Positions 1-7,779 of a stretch of 19,523 bases of DNA are shown here, piece after piece (the stretch's first letter is position 1; each line of letters begins with the position of its first letter). A model generated the notes under the pieces. That model was not told where the DNA came from, searched no databases, and was given only the letters and a program-made list of their open reading frames with translations. The position numbers and the translations under genes are program-made. This DNA comes from Actinomycetota bacterium (GTDB lineage: Bacteria; Actinomycetota; Actinomycetes; Nanopelagicales; Nanopelagicaceae), in NCBI GenBank assembly GCA_009705235.1, contig WLCR01000005.1, positions 1 to 19,523 of the forward strand, in the 5' to 3' direction.

Positions 1-57
1 CGCAAGAAGTACGGTCTTAAGAAGGCTCGTAAGCGTTCTCAATACTCAAAGCGTTAA
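1..57 (+). CDS. rpsI: 30S ribosomal protein S9, C-terminal end (partial)
   Basis: The first 18 codons in frame 1, followed by TAA at 55-57, give a very basic tail ending in YSKR with the block RKKYGLKKARK. This is the typical C-terminus of bacterial S9, whose tail reaches toward the P-site tRNA in the small subunit. The 5' part of the gene lies outside the window. The identity is strengthened by the next gene being glmM, because rplM-rpsI-glmM is the conserved order in Actinobacteria. Only 24 nt separate the two genes and no terminator lies between them, so co-transcription with glmM is likely. Confidence 0.9.
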   Translation, partial: RKKYGLKKARKRSQYSKR

Positions 58-81
58 TTCACTTTTACCAAAGGAGTTCAA

Positions 82-1425
82 TTGGCGCTTTTTGGCACCG
101 ATGGAATCCGTGGCTTAGCCAATCGTGATCTCACCGCAGAACTTGCTCTAGATGTTTCTGTTGCTGCTGCGCATATATTGGTAGAAAGCTCATCAAATAA
201 AGATCACCGGCCTACTGCAATAGTTGGCCAAGATTCCCGCGCATCTGGAGAGTTTCTAGAAGCAGCCGTTGTTGCTGGTTTAACGAGCGCTGGAATCAAT
301 GTCTATCGTGTTGGCGTATTGCCAACCCCTGCAATTGCGCACCTTGTCGCTGAATCAAAGTGCGACCTAGGGGTAATGATTTCTGCATCCCACAATCCAA
401 TGCCAGATAACGGCATCAAGTTGTTTGCTCGTGGTGGTGGCAAGTTAGATGATGCAATTGAAGCCCGCATCGAGGCTCGTATGGGTGAAGATTGGGAGCG
501 CCCAACAGGTCGAAATGTTGGACGTGCAATCAATGATGACACCGCAACCGAACGGTACCTAACGCATTTGCTTGCATCAGTTCAAACTCCATTACAGGGC
601 TTGAAGATCGTTGTTGATTGCGCAAATGGAGCATCATCATTGGTGGCACCTGAGGCTTATCGCAGAGCAGGCGCAGAAGTTATTGCAATCTTTAACCAGC
701 CTGATGGTTGGAACATTAATGATGATTGTGGATCAACACATCTACATCAGTTGCGTTCGGCAGTTCTTAAAGAGGGCGCAGATGTTGGAATTGCTCATGA
801 TGGAGACGCAGATCGTTGCTTAGCAATTGATGCAGCCGGAAATGAAATTGACGGCGACCACATTCTGACAATTTTGGCACGCGGGTTTAAAGCGCGAGGC
901 GTACTAAAAGCCGACACAGTTGTTGGCACTGTAATGAGCAACCTTGGATTTATGCATGCCATGAAAGATGCTGGCATCAATGTTGTGACCACTCCTGTCG
1001 GAGATCGTTATGTACTAGAAAACATGATTGCACATGATTATTCGCTAGGCGGCGAGCAATCTGGCCATGTAATCATGCGAGATCTTGCAAATACTGGAGA
1101 TGGAATTCTTACCGCGCTCGCCGTTCTGCAAGAGGTTGTTCGAACCGGGAAAACTTTGCAGGAATTAGCTGCAACTATGGTTCGATTCCCTCAGGTATTA
1201 ATCAATGTTAAAGATGTTGCAAAAGATAAGTTGCCACAATCGGCTGTAATCGATTCAGCGGTTAAATCCGCAGAAGAACGTTTAGGCGATTCGGGACGTG
1301 TCTTACTGCGCGCATCTGGAACAGAGCCCTTGGTAAGAGTCATGGTTGAAGCCGCCAGTGATAGCCTTGCGCAAGAAGTTGCACAGCAGCTTGCAGATGT
1401 AGTTAAAAAAGAAATCTCTCTTTAA
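82..1425 (+). CDS. glmM: Phosphoglucosamine mutase GlmM
   Basis: Converts glucosamine-6-phosphate to glucosamine-1-phosphate in the cytoplasm, on the route to UDP-GlcNAc for peptidoglycan. The 447 aa match the family length. Visible motifs, in order: N-terminal FGTDGIRG (4-11); active-site loop ISASHNP with the phosphoserine expected at S103; Mg-binding DGDADR (240-245; D240, D242, D244); sugar-specificity loop GEQSGH (324-329); and the C-terminal phosphate-binding loop RASGTEPLVR (410-419). The start is TTG at 82: AAGGAG (about 71-76) sits correctly before it and no ATG upstream of the conserved N-terminus is available. It follows rpsI and precedes glmS by 21 nt, so substrate and product genes are adjacent. 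Nothing looks broken. Confidence 0.96.
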   Translation: MALFGTDGIRGLANRDLTAELALDVSVAAAHILVESSSNKDHRPTAIVGQDSRASGEFLEAAVVAGLTSAGINVYRVGVLPTPAIAHLVAESKCDLGVMISASHNPMPDNGIKLFARGGGKLDDAIEARIEARMGEDWERPTGRNVGRAINDDTATERYLTHLLASVQTPLQGLKIVVDCANGASSLVAPEAYRRAGAEVIAIFNQPDGWNINDDCGSTHLHQLRSAVLKEGADVGIAHDGDADRCLAIDAAGNEIDGDHILTILARGFKARGVLKADTVVGTVMSNLGFMHAMKDAGINVVTTPVGDRYVLENMIAHDYSLGGEQSGHVIMRDLANTGDGILTALAVLQEVVRTGKTLQELAATMVRFPQVLINVKDVAKDKLPQSAVIDSAVKSAEERLGDSGRVLLRASGTEPLVRVMVEAASDSLAQEVAQQLADVVKKEISL

Positions 1426-1446
1426 AAGAGCAAGGAGTAACCACCT

Positions 1447-3285
1447 ATGTGCGGAATTGTGGGTTACACAGGACCACAATCTGCATCTATTCCGCTCATC
1501 GAAGGCCTGCGACGTCTGGAATATCGCGGGTATGACTCAGCGGGAATCGCCCTTGGAACTCCAGGCAAACTCTTTATTGAAAAGAAGGCTGGAAAACTTT
1601 CAAATTTAGAAAATGCTTTAGATGCAACTTTGCCTAATGTCCATTCAGGCATCGGACACACCCGTTGGGCAACACATGGTGGACCAACAGATACCAATGC
1701 ACACCCACATGTTGATAATGATGAAAAACTTGCAGTGATCCATAATGGAATTATCGAAAACTACACCGAACTTCGCGCACAACTTGAAGCTAAAGGTCAC
1801 AAGTTTTCTTCTGAAACTGATACAGAATCAGTTGCCCACTTACTGAGCGATCTTCGTAAGGAACATGAAGGCGATCTAACAGCTGCTATGCGAGATGCCG
1901 TAAAAGCACTTCGTGGTTCATTCACATTGCTCGCAATCCATGCCGATAAACCAGATGTAGTTGTCGGAGTTCGCCGCAACTCTCCACTAGTTGTCGGGGT
2001 GGGTAAGGGCGAAAATTTCATGGCATCTGATGTGGCTGCATTTATTGAGTACACAAAACATGCAATTGAATTAGGTCAAGACGAGATTGTCACGATGACG
2101 CCGACCAGTATTGAAATCACAGATCTTGAAGGTAAATCAGTGAAGGCTAAAGAGTATGAGATTTCATGGGATGCAAGCGCAGCCCAAAAGGGTGGATTTG
2201 CACACTTCATGCTTAAAGAGATCTTTGAGCAGCCAAAAGCTGTGGCCGATACATTGATTGGTCGCTTAAGTGATAACAATCAAATTCTGCTTGACGAACT
2301 ACACATGAGCGCAGATGAGATCAGATCACTGAAAAAGATCACAGTTATTGCATGCGGTACTGCTTATCACGCTGGGATGGTTGCAAAGTATGCAATTGAA
2401 AAGTGGGCGAAAATTCCTGTAGATGTAGAAATTGCAAGTGAGTTTAGATATCGCGACCCAATTATTGATCCAAGTACTTTGATTATTGCGATCTCTCAAT
2501 CTGGTGAAACTATGGACACTTTGATGGCTGTTCGACATGCAAAAGCGGCAGGTGGTCGCGTCCTAACAATTTGCAATACAAATAGCTCAACAATTCCTCG
2601 CGAATCAGATGCGGTTTTGTACACCCATGCAGGACCCGAAATCGCTGTGGCATCAACTAAAGCATTGCTGACTCAAATCATTGCGGTTTACTTAATTGGA
2701 TTGCACCTAGGACAAGTAAATGGTTCTTTAAAAGACACCGAAGTTAGAGATCTATACAAAGAGCTTCTTGAATTGCCAGGCAAGATCGAACAGATTCTTG
2801 AAACTGTCGAGCCACTTCGGGAGCTAACAAGAACATTTGCTCACAACAATACGGTTCTATTCTTGGGTAGAAATATTGGTTATCCAGTTGCACTCGAAGG
2901 CGCGTTGAAGTTAAAAGAGCTTGCATATATTCATGCCGAAGGCTTTGCCGGAGGAGAGCTTAAGCACGGACCAATTGCGCTGATTGATCAGGGCACTCCT
3001 GTTATTGCAATTTTGCCTGCAGGTCATGAGCATTCTTTAGATGAAAAAATGCTGAGCAATATTCAAGAGGTAAAAGCACGCGGTGCTCGTGTGATCGTAA
3101 TTGCAGAAGAAGGAGCACATGTTGAAGGTGCTGAGCATGTAATTCGAATTCCAGTGGCACCTGCATTATTTCAACCGGTTTTAGCAACAGTTCCATTGCA
3201 GGTCTTTGCCTACGAAATGGCCGTTGTCCGAGGTAATGATGTTGATCAACCCCGCAATTTGGCTAAATCTGTAACGGTCGAATAA
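1447..3285 (+). CDS. glmS: Glutamine-fructose-6-phosphate aminotransferase (isomerizing) GlmS
   Basis: Makes glucosamine-6-phosphate from fructose-6-phosphate and glutamine, feeding GlmM. The 612 aa agree with family length. The protein begins MCGIVGY, so Cys2 becomes the N-terminal nucleophile of the class II glutamine amidotransferase domain (about 2-220). Two SIS sugar-isomerase domains follow, with CGTAYHAG (303-310) and SQSGET (350-355). The hinge region carries the HAEGFAGGELKHGP block, and the C-terminal tail ends LAKSVTVE, with K607 corresponding to the lysine that contacts the sugar. AAGGAG at 1432-1437 precedes the ATG. There is no room for a glmS ribozyme in the 21-nt gap after glmM, consistent with that riboswitch being mainly a Firmicutes trait. 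The stop shares one base with the next start (TAATG). Confidence 0.97.
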   Translation: MCGIVGYTGPQSASIPLIEGLRRLEYRGYDSAGIALGTPGKLFIEKKAGKLSNLENALDATLPNVHSGIGHTRWATHGGPTDTNAHPHVDNDEKLAVIHNGIIENYTELRAQLEAKGHKFSSETDTESVAHLLSDLRKEHEGDLTAAMRDAVKALRGSFTLLAIHADKPDVVVGVRRNSPLVVGVGKGENFMASDVAAFIEYTKHAIELGQDEIVTMTPTSIEITDLEGKSVKAKEYEISWDASAAQKGGFAHFMLKEIFEQPKAVADTLIGRLSDNNQILLDELHMSADEIRSLKKITVIACGTAYHAGMVAKYAIEKWAKIPVDVEIASEFRYRDPIIDPSTLIIAISQSGETMDTLMAVRHAKAAGGRVLTICNTNSSTIPRESDAVLYTHAGPEIAVASTKALLTQIIAVYLIGLHLGQVNGSLKDTEVRDLYKELLELPGKIEQILETVEPLRELTRTFAHNNTVLFLGRNIGYPVALEGALKLKELAYIHAEGFAGGELKHGPIALIDQGTPVIAILPAGHEHSLDEKMLSNIQEVKARGARVIVIAEEGAHVEGAEHVIRIPVAPALFQPVLATVPLQVFAYEMAVVRGNDVDQPRNLAKSVTVE

Positions 3286-3953
3286 TGATAAATGTGGGAC
3301 AAAATCGCCGTAGGCAAATGGATCGGGCACTGCGTTGGTCAATTTTATTGTTTGCTGGTTTCTTATTTGTCACACAACAGGTTTATAGCTACGGACCATT
3401 AGTTAGTTATGACAAGGAAATTAATAGTCAGCCAAAACCACAGTTTGAAGGATTAGCTGGTTTTTTACTTCGCCGTCTGGATGATCTTGGATTGCGATGG
3501 CTGACTGCAACAGTCTTATTACTCGCGGCAGCTTTTATTGCATACAAGTTTAAAACATGGCGTCCACTTAACCTTGCCTTTCTTTCTCTGATTTCACTTA
3601 ACTTAGTTGTCGGTTCTGTAAAGATTTTTTTAGGTCGCACAAAGCCTCGGGATGGATTTGATCTATTGCATGCTGGCGGTATGTCATACCCAAGTGGACA
3701 TGCATCCAATGCTGTTTTGTCATGGGGGATATTGGCATACTTGATCTACAGATACGCAAAAGTCGATCGGTATCAAGGTCGACTAGCTAGTGCAGGCGTT
3801 GTACTGATTAGTCTGACGGTATGTATTGTTTCGTTGATCCGTCACACACATTGGTTTAGCGATCTATTGGGTGGCCTATTTGTTGGCAGCGCTTTGTTAG
3901 TCACCATCATTGCGATAGATAGGTATGTTCCCTCTAAAAGCCAGTTGCACTAG
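3285..3953 (+). CDS. PAP2-family integral membrane phosphatase, degenerate motifs
   Basis: A 222-aa polytopic membrane protein of the PAP2 (type 2 phosphatidic acid phosphatase) superfamily, with about five or six hydrophobic segments (roughly 17-36, 66-86, 92-112, 140-157, 167-185 and 195-212). The core motif 2 is intact as YPSGH (135-139). Motif 1, normally K-x6-RP, reads K113-x6-K120-P121, with Lys for Arg. Motif 3, normally SR-x5-H-x3-D, keeps H189 and D193 but has Ser rather than Arg six residues before the His; R186 is closer. Family members dephosphorylate lipid phosphates such as undecaprenyl pyrophosphate, which would suit a gene between glmS and alr, but the substrate is inference. 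The TAATG junction with glmS suggests translational coupling; an ATG at 3318 (residue 12) is an alternative start. Confidence 0.8.
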   Translation: MINVGQNRRRQMDRALRWSILLFAGFLFVTQQVYSYGPLVSYDKEINSQPKPQFEGLAGFLLRRLDDLGLRWLTATVLLLAAAFIAYKFKTWRPLNLAFLSLISLNLVVGSVKIFLGRTKPRDGFDLLHAGGMSYPSGHASNAVLSWGILAYLIYRYAKVDRYQGRLASAGVVLISLTVCIVSLIRHTHWFSDLLGGLFVGSALLVTIIAIDRYVPSKSQLH

Positions 3954-3956
3954 ACT
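3951..3956 (+). promoter_or_regulatory. Possible internal -10 element for leaderless acpS
   Basis: TAGACT overlaps the stop codon of the PAP2 gene and ends 6 nt before the acpS ATG at 3963, the spacing expected for a leaderless transcript starting at the ATG. No Shine-Dalgarno is seen before acpS, which is compatible. No good -35 hexamer lies 17 bp upstream (TTCCCT), so this is weak. Confidence 0.25.
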
Positions 3957-3962
3957 GCGCTA

Positions 3963-4307
3963 ATGATTGATGGGATCGGAATTGATGTCGTAGACATCGA
4001 TCGTTTTAAGGTATCCCTAGAACGAACTCCCGGTCTAACAGAAAAGCTTTTCACTCCAGCCGAGCGCACCAAAGCTGTGGCTTCGCTAGCTGCACGATTT
4101 GCTGCCAAAGAGGCACTTGCAAAAGCTCTCAACGCTGGCAAAGGATTATCGTGGCATGAAGCAGAGGTCGTTAATTTAGAGAGTGGTAAACCTGTCTTTT
4201 TGTTCAGGGGTGAAATCGCTGATCTTATAGATGGCGCTGATGTGCACCTTTCTCTTTCTCATGATGCAGGTATTGCATCTGCCATGGTGATTGTGGAGCG
4301 CGCATGA
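3963..4307 (+). CDS. acpS: Holo-[acyl-carrier-protein] synthase AcpS
   Basis: Transfers the 4'-phosphopantetheine arm from CoA to apo-acyl carrier protein, activating fatty acid synthesis. At 114 aa it is a normal AcpS length. The N-terminus [11 protein letters not shown] contains the metal-binding Asp (D8). The second signature [12 protein letters not shown] (46-57) carries the catalytic/metal Glu E51 and substrate Lys K50. The tail [14 protein letters not shown] matches the conserved C-terminal strand of 4'-phosphopantetheinyl transferases. It lies 9 nt after the PAP2 gene and overlaps alr by four bases (ATGA). In many Actinobacteria an nnrD (NAD(P)HX repair) gene lies between acpS and alr; here there is none. 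Confidence 0.94.
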   Translation: MIDGIGIDVVDIDRFKVSLERTPGLTEKLFTPAERTKAVASLAARFAAKEALAKALNAGKGLSWHEAEVVNLESGKPVFLFRGEIADLIDGADVHLSLSHDAGIASAMVIVERA

Positions 4308-5404
4308 ATCGCGCCGAAGCCCGAATCGATATTGGCCATCTTTCATCCAATATTGCTCAATTAAAATCGGCCAGTAAAACCGAATTAATGGCGGTAGTTA
4401 AAGCAGATGCCTATGGTCACGGCTTATTAGGTGTTGGTCTTTCCGCTGAAAAAGCCGGTGCTGATTGGCTAGGTGTTGCTTTACTAGAAGAAGCAATCAC
4501 ACTTCGAACCCATGGAGTTCGAATTCCAATTTTGGCATGGTTGGTTTCGCCAGGTTCTGATTTTAAATCTGCAGTTGATCACGATATTGATATTGCCGTT
4601 GCATCTATCGCAGCATTTAAAGAAATCGCTCAGCTGCCAAACAAACCTCGGATTCACATCGAATTAGACACTGGCATGACACGTGGCGGCTTCTTAGATG
4701 AATGGGAAGAGTTTTTACTACAGGATTTTTCAACAGTAAACGTCATCGGGGTCTTTTCACATTTTGCCAGGGCTGATGAACCAGGTGAAAAACAAAATGA
4801 TGAACAGTTACAACGGTTTAACACTATGGTTGCAGATCTTGCAAAGATTGGTATCAATCCACCGATTAAACATCTTTCAAATTCAGCTGCGACTATTAAG
4901 AATCCTTCGGCCCACTTCAATTTAGTCCGTACCGGAATTTCTATGTATGGACTATCCCCAGATATTTCAACATTAGGCAGCAGCAATCAACTTTCTCTAA
5001 AGCCGGTGATGCAGTTACGTGCAAAATTGCACTTAGTTAAATCAGTACCTGCAGGCGTTGCCGTTGGTTATGGCGCAACAGCACATACGACCACGCAGAC
5101 CAAGTTGGGTGTTGTCTCTATGGGGTATGCCGATGGAATCCCACGCATTGCAAAAAATGTCGGAGTTTTTATAGATGGCAAAAAAGCACCAATTATTGGG
5201 CGCATTTCCATGGATCAATTTGTCGTTGATTTAGGAGCTGATTCCACGGCGGTTTCTGGGGATTGGGTGATTGTTTTCGGTGATGGCTCGCATGGCGAGT
5301 ACACCGCCGATGATTGGGGTACCGCATCGTTATCAATTAATTATGAAATCGTCACACGAATCGGCCCACGAGTGCCTAGAATCTATGCACCTCATGTCTA
5401 CTAA
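4304..5404 (+). CDS. alr: Alanine racemase
   Basis: PLP-dependent enzyme interconverting L- and D-alanine, the D-Ala source for peptidoglycan. The 366 aa are the usual length. The PLP lysine is K33 in the motif [10 protein letters not shown] (31-40). The second catalytic residue, supplied by the partner subunit, is Y256 in [16 protein letters not shown] (209-216) and the GRISMDQ block (299-305) are also conserved, as expected for the N-terminal TIM barrel followed by a C-terminal beta domain. Translation is probably coupled to acpS by the ATGA overlap. The last 11 nt overlap the likely start of the following ABC ATPase gene, so the importer cassette is fused directly onto the end of this operon. 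Confidence 0.96.
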   Translation: MNRAEARIDIGHLSSNIAQLKSASKTELMAVVKADAYGHGLLGVGLSAEKAGADWLGVALLEEAITLRTHGVRIPILAWLVSPGSDFKSAVDHDIDIAVASIAAFKEIAQLPNKPRIHIELDTGMTRGGFLDEWEEFLLQDFSTVNVIGVFSHFARADEPGEKQNDEQLQRFNTMVADLAKIGINPPIKHLSNSAATIKNPSAHFNLVRTGISMYGLSPDISTLGSSNQLSLKPVMQLRAKLHLVKSVPAGVAVGYGATAHTTTQTKLGVVSMGYADGIPRIAKNVGVFIDGKKAPIIGRISMDQFVVDLGADSTAVSGDWVIVFGDGSHGEYTADDWGTASLSINYEIVTRIGPRVPRIYAPHVY

Positions 5405-6158
5405 TAATGCAGCGCTGCACGTCGAGAGAGTCAATGTCTCCTTCGGCGGTCTTCGGGCTTTACATGATGTCTACCTAGAAGTTGGCAAGAACGAAGTTGT
5501 TGGATTAATTGGTCCTAATGGCGCCGGTAAGACAACTTTGTTCAATGCACTATGCGGATTAGTTACACCAGATTCTGGCGAGTTCTATCTAAATGGCAAG
5601 AAGAGTGATTTTCCAAAACCACACGAATTGGTTGATTTAGGAATTGCCCGCACATTGCAAGGCGTTGGGTTATTTGGCGACTTAACAGTTTTAGAAAATG
5701 TCATGATTGGTGCCCAAAAGTTTTCACGCTCTGGATTAATTTCAGCTGGTTTAGGTTTGAATACTCGAGATGAAAAGCAATTAAAAGAACGGGCAATGCA
5801 CTATCTCGAAAATGTTTACGCTAGTAAACTAGCTGATCGTCGAGCAAACACTTTGTCATATCCAGACACAAAACGCGTTGCAATTGCGCGAGCTCTTGTT
5901 AGCGAACCGAAGATTCTTATGCTCGACGAACCTGCAGGAGGATTAGGTCCTCAAGATATTGAGTGGATGAACCTTTTAATCAGGAACCTCACTGCTCAAA
6001 TGTCAGTTTTAATCGTTGAACACCATATGGATGTAATCATGACTGTTTGCAGCAAGTTATATGTCCTTAATTTTGGAGAAGTAATTGCAAGCGGTAGCGC
6101 CGAAAGTGTGCGGAGAGATCCTGCTGTTATCGCTGCGTATTTAGGAACAGGTGCCTAA
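5394..6158 (+). CDS. livG: HAAT-family ABC transporter ATP-binding protein (LivG-like)
   Basis: Cytoplasmic ATPase of a branched-chain/hydrophobic amino-acid-type importer. The start is set at ATG 5394 (254 aa, [10 protein letters not shown]) because alignable ABC sequence begins just after it; the open frame extends upstream only as a shadow of alr. Walker A GPNGAGKTT (40-48), Q-loop Q89 within RTLQGVGLFGDLTVLEN, Walker B ILMLDE (174-179) and H-loop H210 are present. The signature reads LSYPD (154-158) instead of the LivG-type L(S/A)YGQ, so the ATP-contacting Gly is Pro. It lies 11 nt into the alr end and shares a TAATG junction with the second ATPase. The typical LivG insertion after the Q-loop is present. 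The substrate cannot be inferred from this subunit; liv naming is by family only. Confidence 0.9.
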   Translation: MSTNNAALHVERVNVSFGGLRALHDVYLEVGKNEVVGLIGPNGAGKTTLFNALCGLVTPDSGEFYLNGKKSDFPKPHELVDLGIARTLQGVGLFGDLTVLENVMIGAQKFSRSGLISAGLGLNTRDEKQLKERAMHYLENVYASKLADRRANTLSYPDTKRVAIARALVSEPKILMLDEPAGGLGPQDIEWMNLLIRNLTAQMSVLIVEHHMDVIMTVCSKLYVLNFGEVIASGSAESVRRDPAVIAAYLGTGA

Positions 6159-6868
6159 TGAGTTTGCGTATTGAGAATTTATCGGTGCACCACGGAGCTA
6201 TCCATGCTGTTAATGACATTTCATTTACAGTTCCCAAAGGACAGTTAGCAGCATTAATCGGAGCAAACGGTGCTGGAAAAACAACTTTACTGCGCACTCT
6301 TTCGGGTCTGACTAAATCATCACACGGTACAGCGCACTGGAACTCATTAAATCTGCTTCAGAGTAAGCCAGAAAATTCAGTCCGAAATGGAGTTTCGCAT
6401 GTTTCAGAAGGTAAGTCAGTAATTCCAGAGTTAACCGTTGAAGAGAATTTAGAAATTGGGGCGCTTTGGCGGCGAAATAGGAAAGAGATGATCGAATCAA
6501 AGAAGTCGGTTATTGAAATTTTTCCACGACTAGGCGAAAGGTTGTCTCAAAGAGCTGACACCCTGTCCGGTGGAGAACGTCAGATGTTGGCACTTAGCCG
6601 CTCACTGATGTCAAAGCCCGAACTATTATTACTTGACGAGCCATCACTCGGACTCGCACCATTAGTAGTTGAGCAGATTTTTCAATCAATCCGCGAGTTA
6701 ACCACTTCTATGGGAATAACCGTTCTGCTAGTTGAGCAAAATGCTATGGGCGCACTGAAGATAGCCGATGTCGGAATTGTTTTAAATTTAGGTAAAGTTG
6801 CTGTTTCTGGAAGTGCTTCCACACTTATGGCTGACCCGCAGGTACGTGCTGCTTATTTGGGGTATTAA
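6158..6868 (+). CDS. livF: HAAT-family ABC transporter ATP-binding protein (LivF-like)
   Basis: Second ATPase of the importer, 236 aa, the usual LivF length. Walker A GANGAGKTT (35-43), the LivF-type VSEGKSVIPELTVEENL segment (82-98), a canonical signature LSGGE (136-140) and Walker B LLLLDE (156-161) are all present. The switch position is VEQN (192-195) rather than His, which is normal for LivF. Pairing with the LivG-like subunit would give a heterodimer with one canonical and one altered signature motif. The start overlaps the previous stop (TAATG); the LivH-like permease begins 2 nt after the stop. Confidence 0.92.
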   Translation: MSLRIENLSVHHGAIHAVNDISFTVPKGQLAALIGANGAGKTTLLRTLSGLTKSSHGTAHWNSLNLLQSKPENSVRNGVSHVSEGKSVIPELTVEENLEIGALWRRNRKEMIESKKSVIEIFPRLGERLSQRADTLSGGERQMLALSRSLMSKPELLLLDEPSLGLAPLVVEQIFQSIRELTTSMGITVLLVEQNAMGALKIADVGIVLNLGKVAVSGSASTLMADPQVRAAYLGY

Positions 6869-6870
6869 TT

Positions 6871-7779
6871 ATGTTTCAAATACTAAACACCTTCTTAATT
6901 GGAATTACCTCTGGATCAATTTATGCATTAATGGCAATTTCAATGGTTTTGGTCTGGCGCAGCACCAGAGTTGTAAATTTTGCCCAAGCCGGGATGGCAC
7001 TCCTATCAACTTATTTCGGTTACGAAGTTGTTAATCGTTTTGATTCTTATTGGTTGGCACTTCCGGTGGCGATGATCTCAGGCGCTGTGGTTGCGGCCTT
7101 TATCGAGTTGGTTTTTATGCGCGTATTGCTCAAACATAGCAATAGTGGCCCCATCGCGAGCATTGCACCAATTATTGCCACACTTGGATTACTAGGACTC
7201 ATAAAAGCTTTCATTGGATTCTTTTGGGGAAATCAAGATGTAAATATTGAATCACCTCTTTCTACTGTTGGTTTTAGTATAGGAACTCAGACACTTTCTC
7301 TGTCACCCATGAAACTCCTAATTCTCATCGCGGTCTCAATGCTTTTATTAGTGCTTACATTCGTTTTTCAAAAAACAAATATTGGACTTGCTTTAAGAGC
7401 GTCTGCCTATGCTCCTGAGATTTCTCGCTTGGCTGGCATAAAAGTTGACCTAGTCCGTACTTTTGGTTGGGCATTAGCTGGTGCTGCGGGAGGAGCTGCC
7501 GGAATGTTACAAACAGCAAATGGAAATGGAGCATTGTCTCCTGACTCATTAGAATTTTCATTGCTACTTGCATTTGGATTTATTGCAGCTGTAATTGGTG
7601 GCCTGGATAGTTTACTTGGTGCAGTTTTTGGTGCGCTGCTCCTAGGTTTAGTTTTAGCATTTGTACTTACTTATGTCGGTGGATCTTTAGTTTTCATCAC
7701 CGCATTTGTCTTATTGTTAGTTGTGCTAATAGTAAGACCTGCAGGGTTAATTTCTCAGAAGGCAGGTCGCCGTGCATAA
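6871..7779 (+). CDS. livH: HAAT-family ABC transporter permease (LivH-like)
   Basis: Inner-membrane permease, 302 aa, rich in hydrophobic segments (about eight). Near the N-terminus it has GITSGSIYALMAISMVLVW followed by VVNFAQAG, the LivH signature (typically NFAQG/NFAHG). A cytoplasmic EAA-like loop around RASAYAPEISRLAGI (about 176-190) would contact the ATPases. It is followed at the C-terminus by the conserved GGLDSLLGAVFGALLLG block. It starts 2 nt after livF and overlaps the next permease by 8 nt. Role in the pathway: forms half of the translocation pore for whatever ligand the downstream binding protein presents. Confidence 0.92.
   Translation: MFQILNTFLIGITSGSIYALMAISMVLVWRSTRVVNFAQAGMALLSTYFGYEVVNRFDSYWLALPVAMISGAVVAAFIELVFMRVLLKHSNSGPIASIAPIIATLGLLGLIKAFIGFFWGNQDVNIESPLSTVGFSIGTQTLSLSPMKLLILIAVSMLLLVLTFVFQKTNIGLALRASAYAPEISRLAGIKVDLVRTFGWALAGAAGGAAGMLQTANGNGALSPDSLEFSLLLAFGFIAAVIGGLDSLLGAVFGALLLGLVLAFVLTYVGGSLVFITAFVLLLVVLIVRPAGLISQKAGRRA

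Noticed and set aside
1426..1446. Possible glmS ribozyme/riboswitch
   Set aside because: Only 21 nt separate glmM and glmS, and this gap is taken up by a Shine-Dalgarno; there is no room for the ribozyme.
5271..5393. Upstream extension of the LivG-like reading frame (41 extra codons)
   Set aside because: It lies inside alr, its sequence does not resemble an ABC ATPase N-terminus, and ATG 5394 immediately precedes the alignable region.
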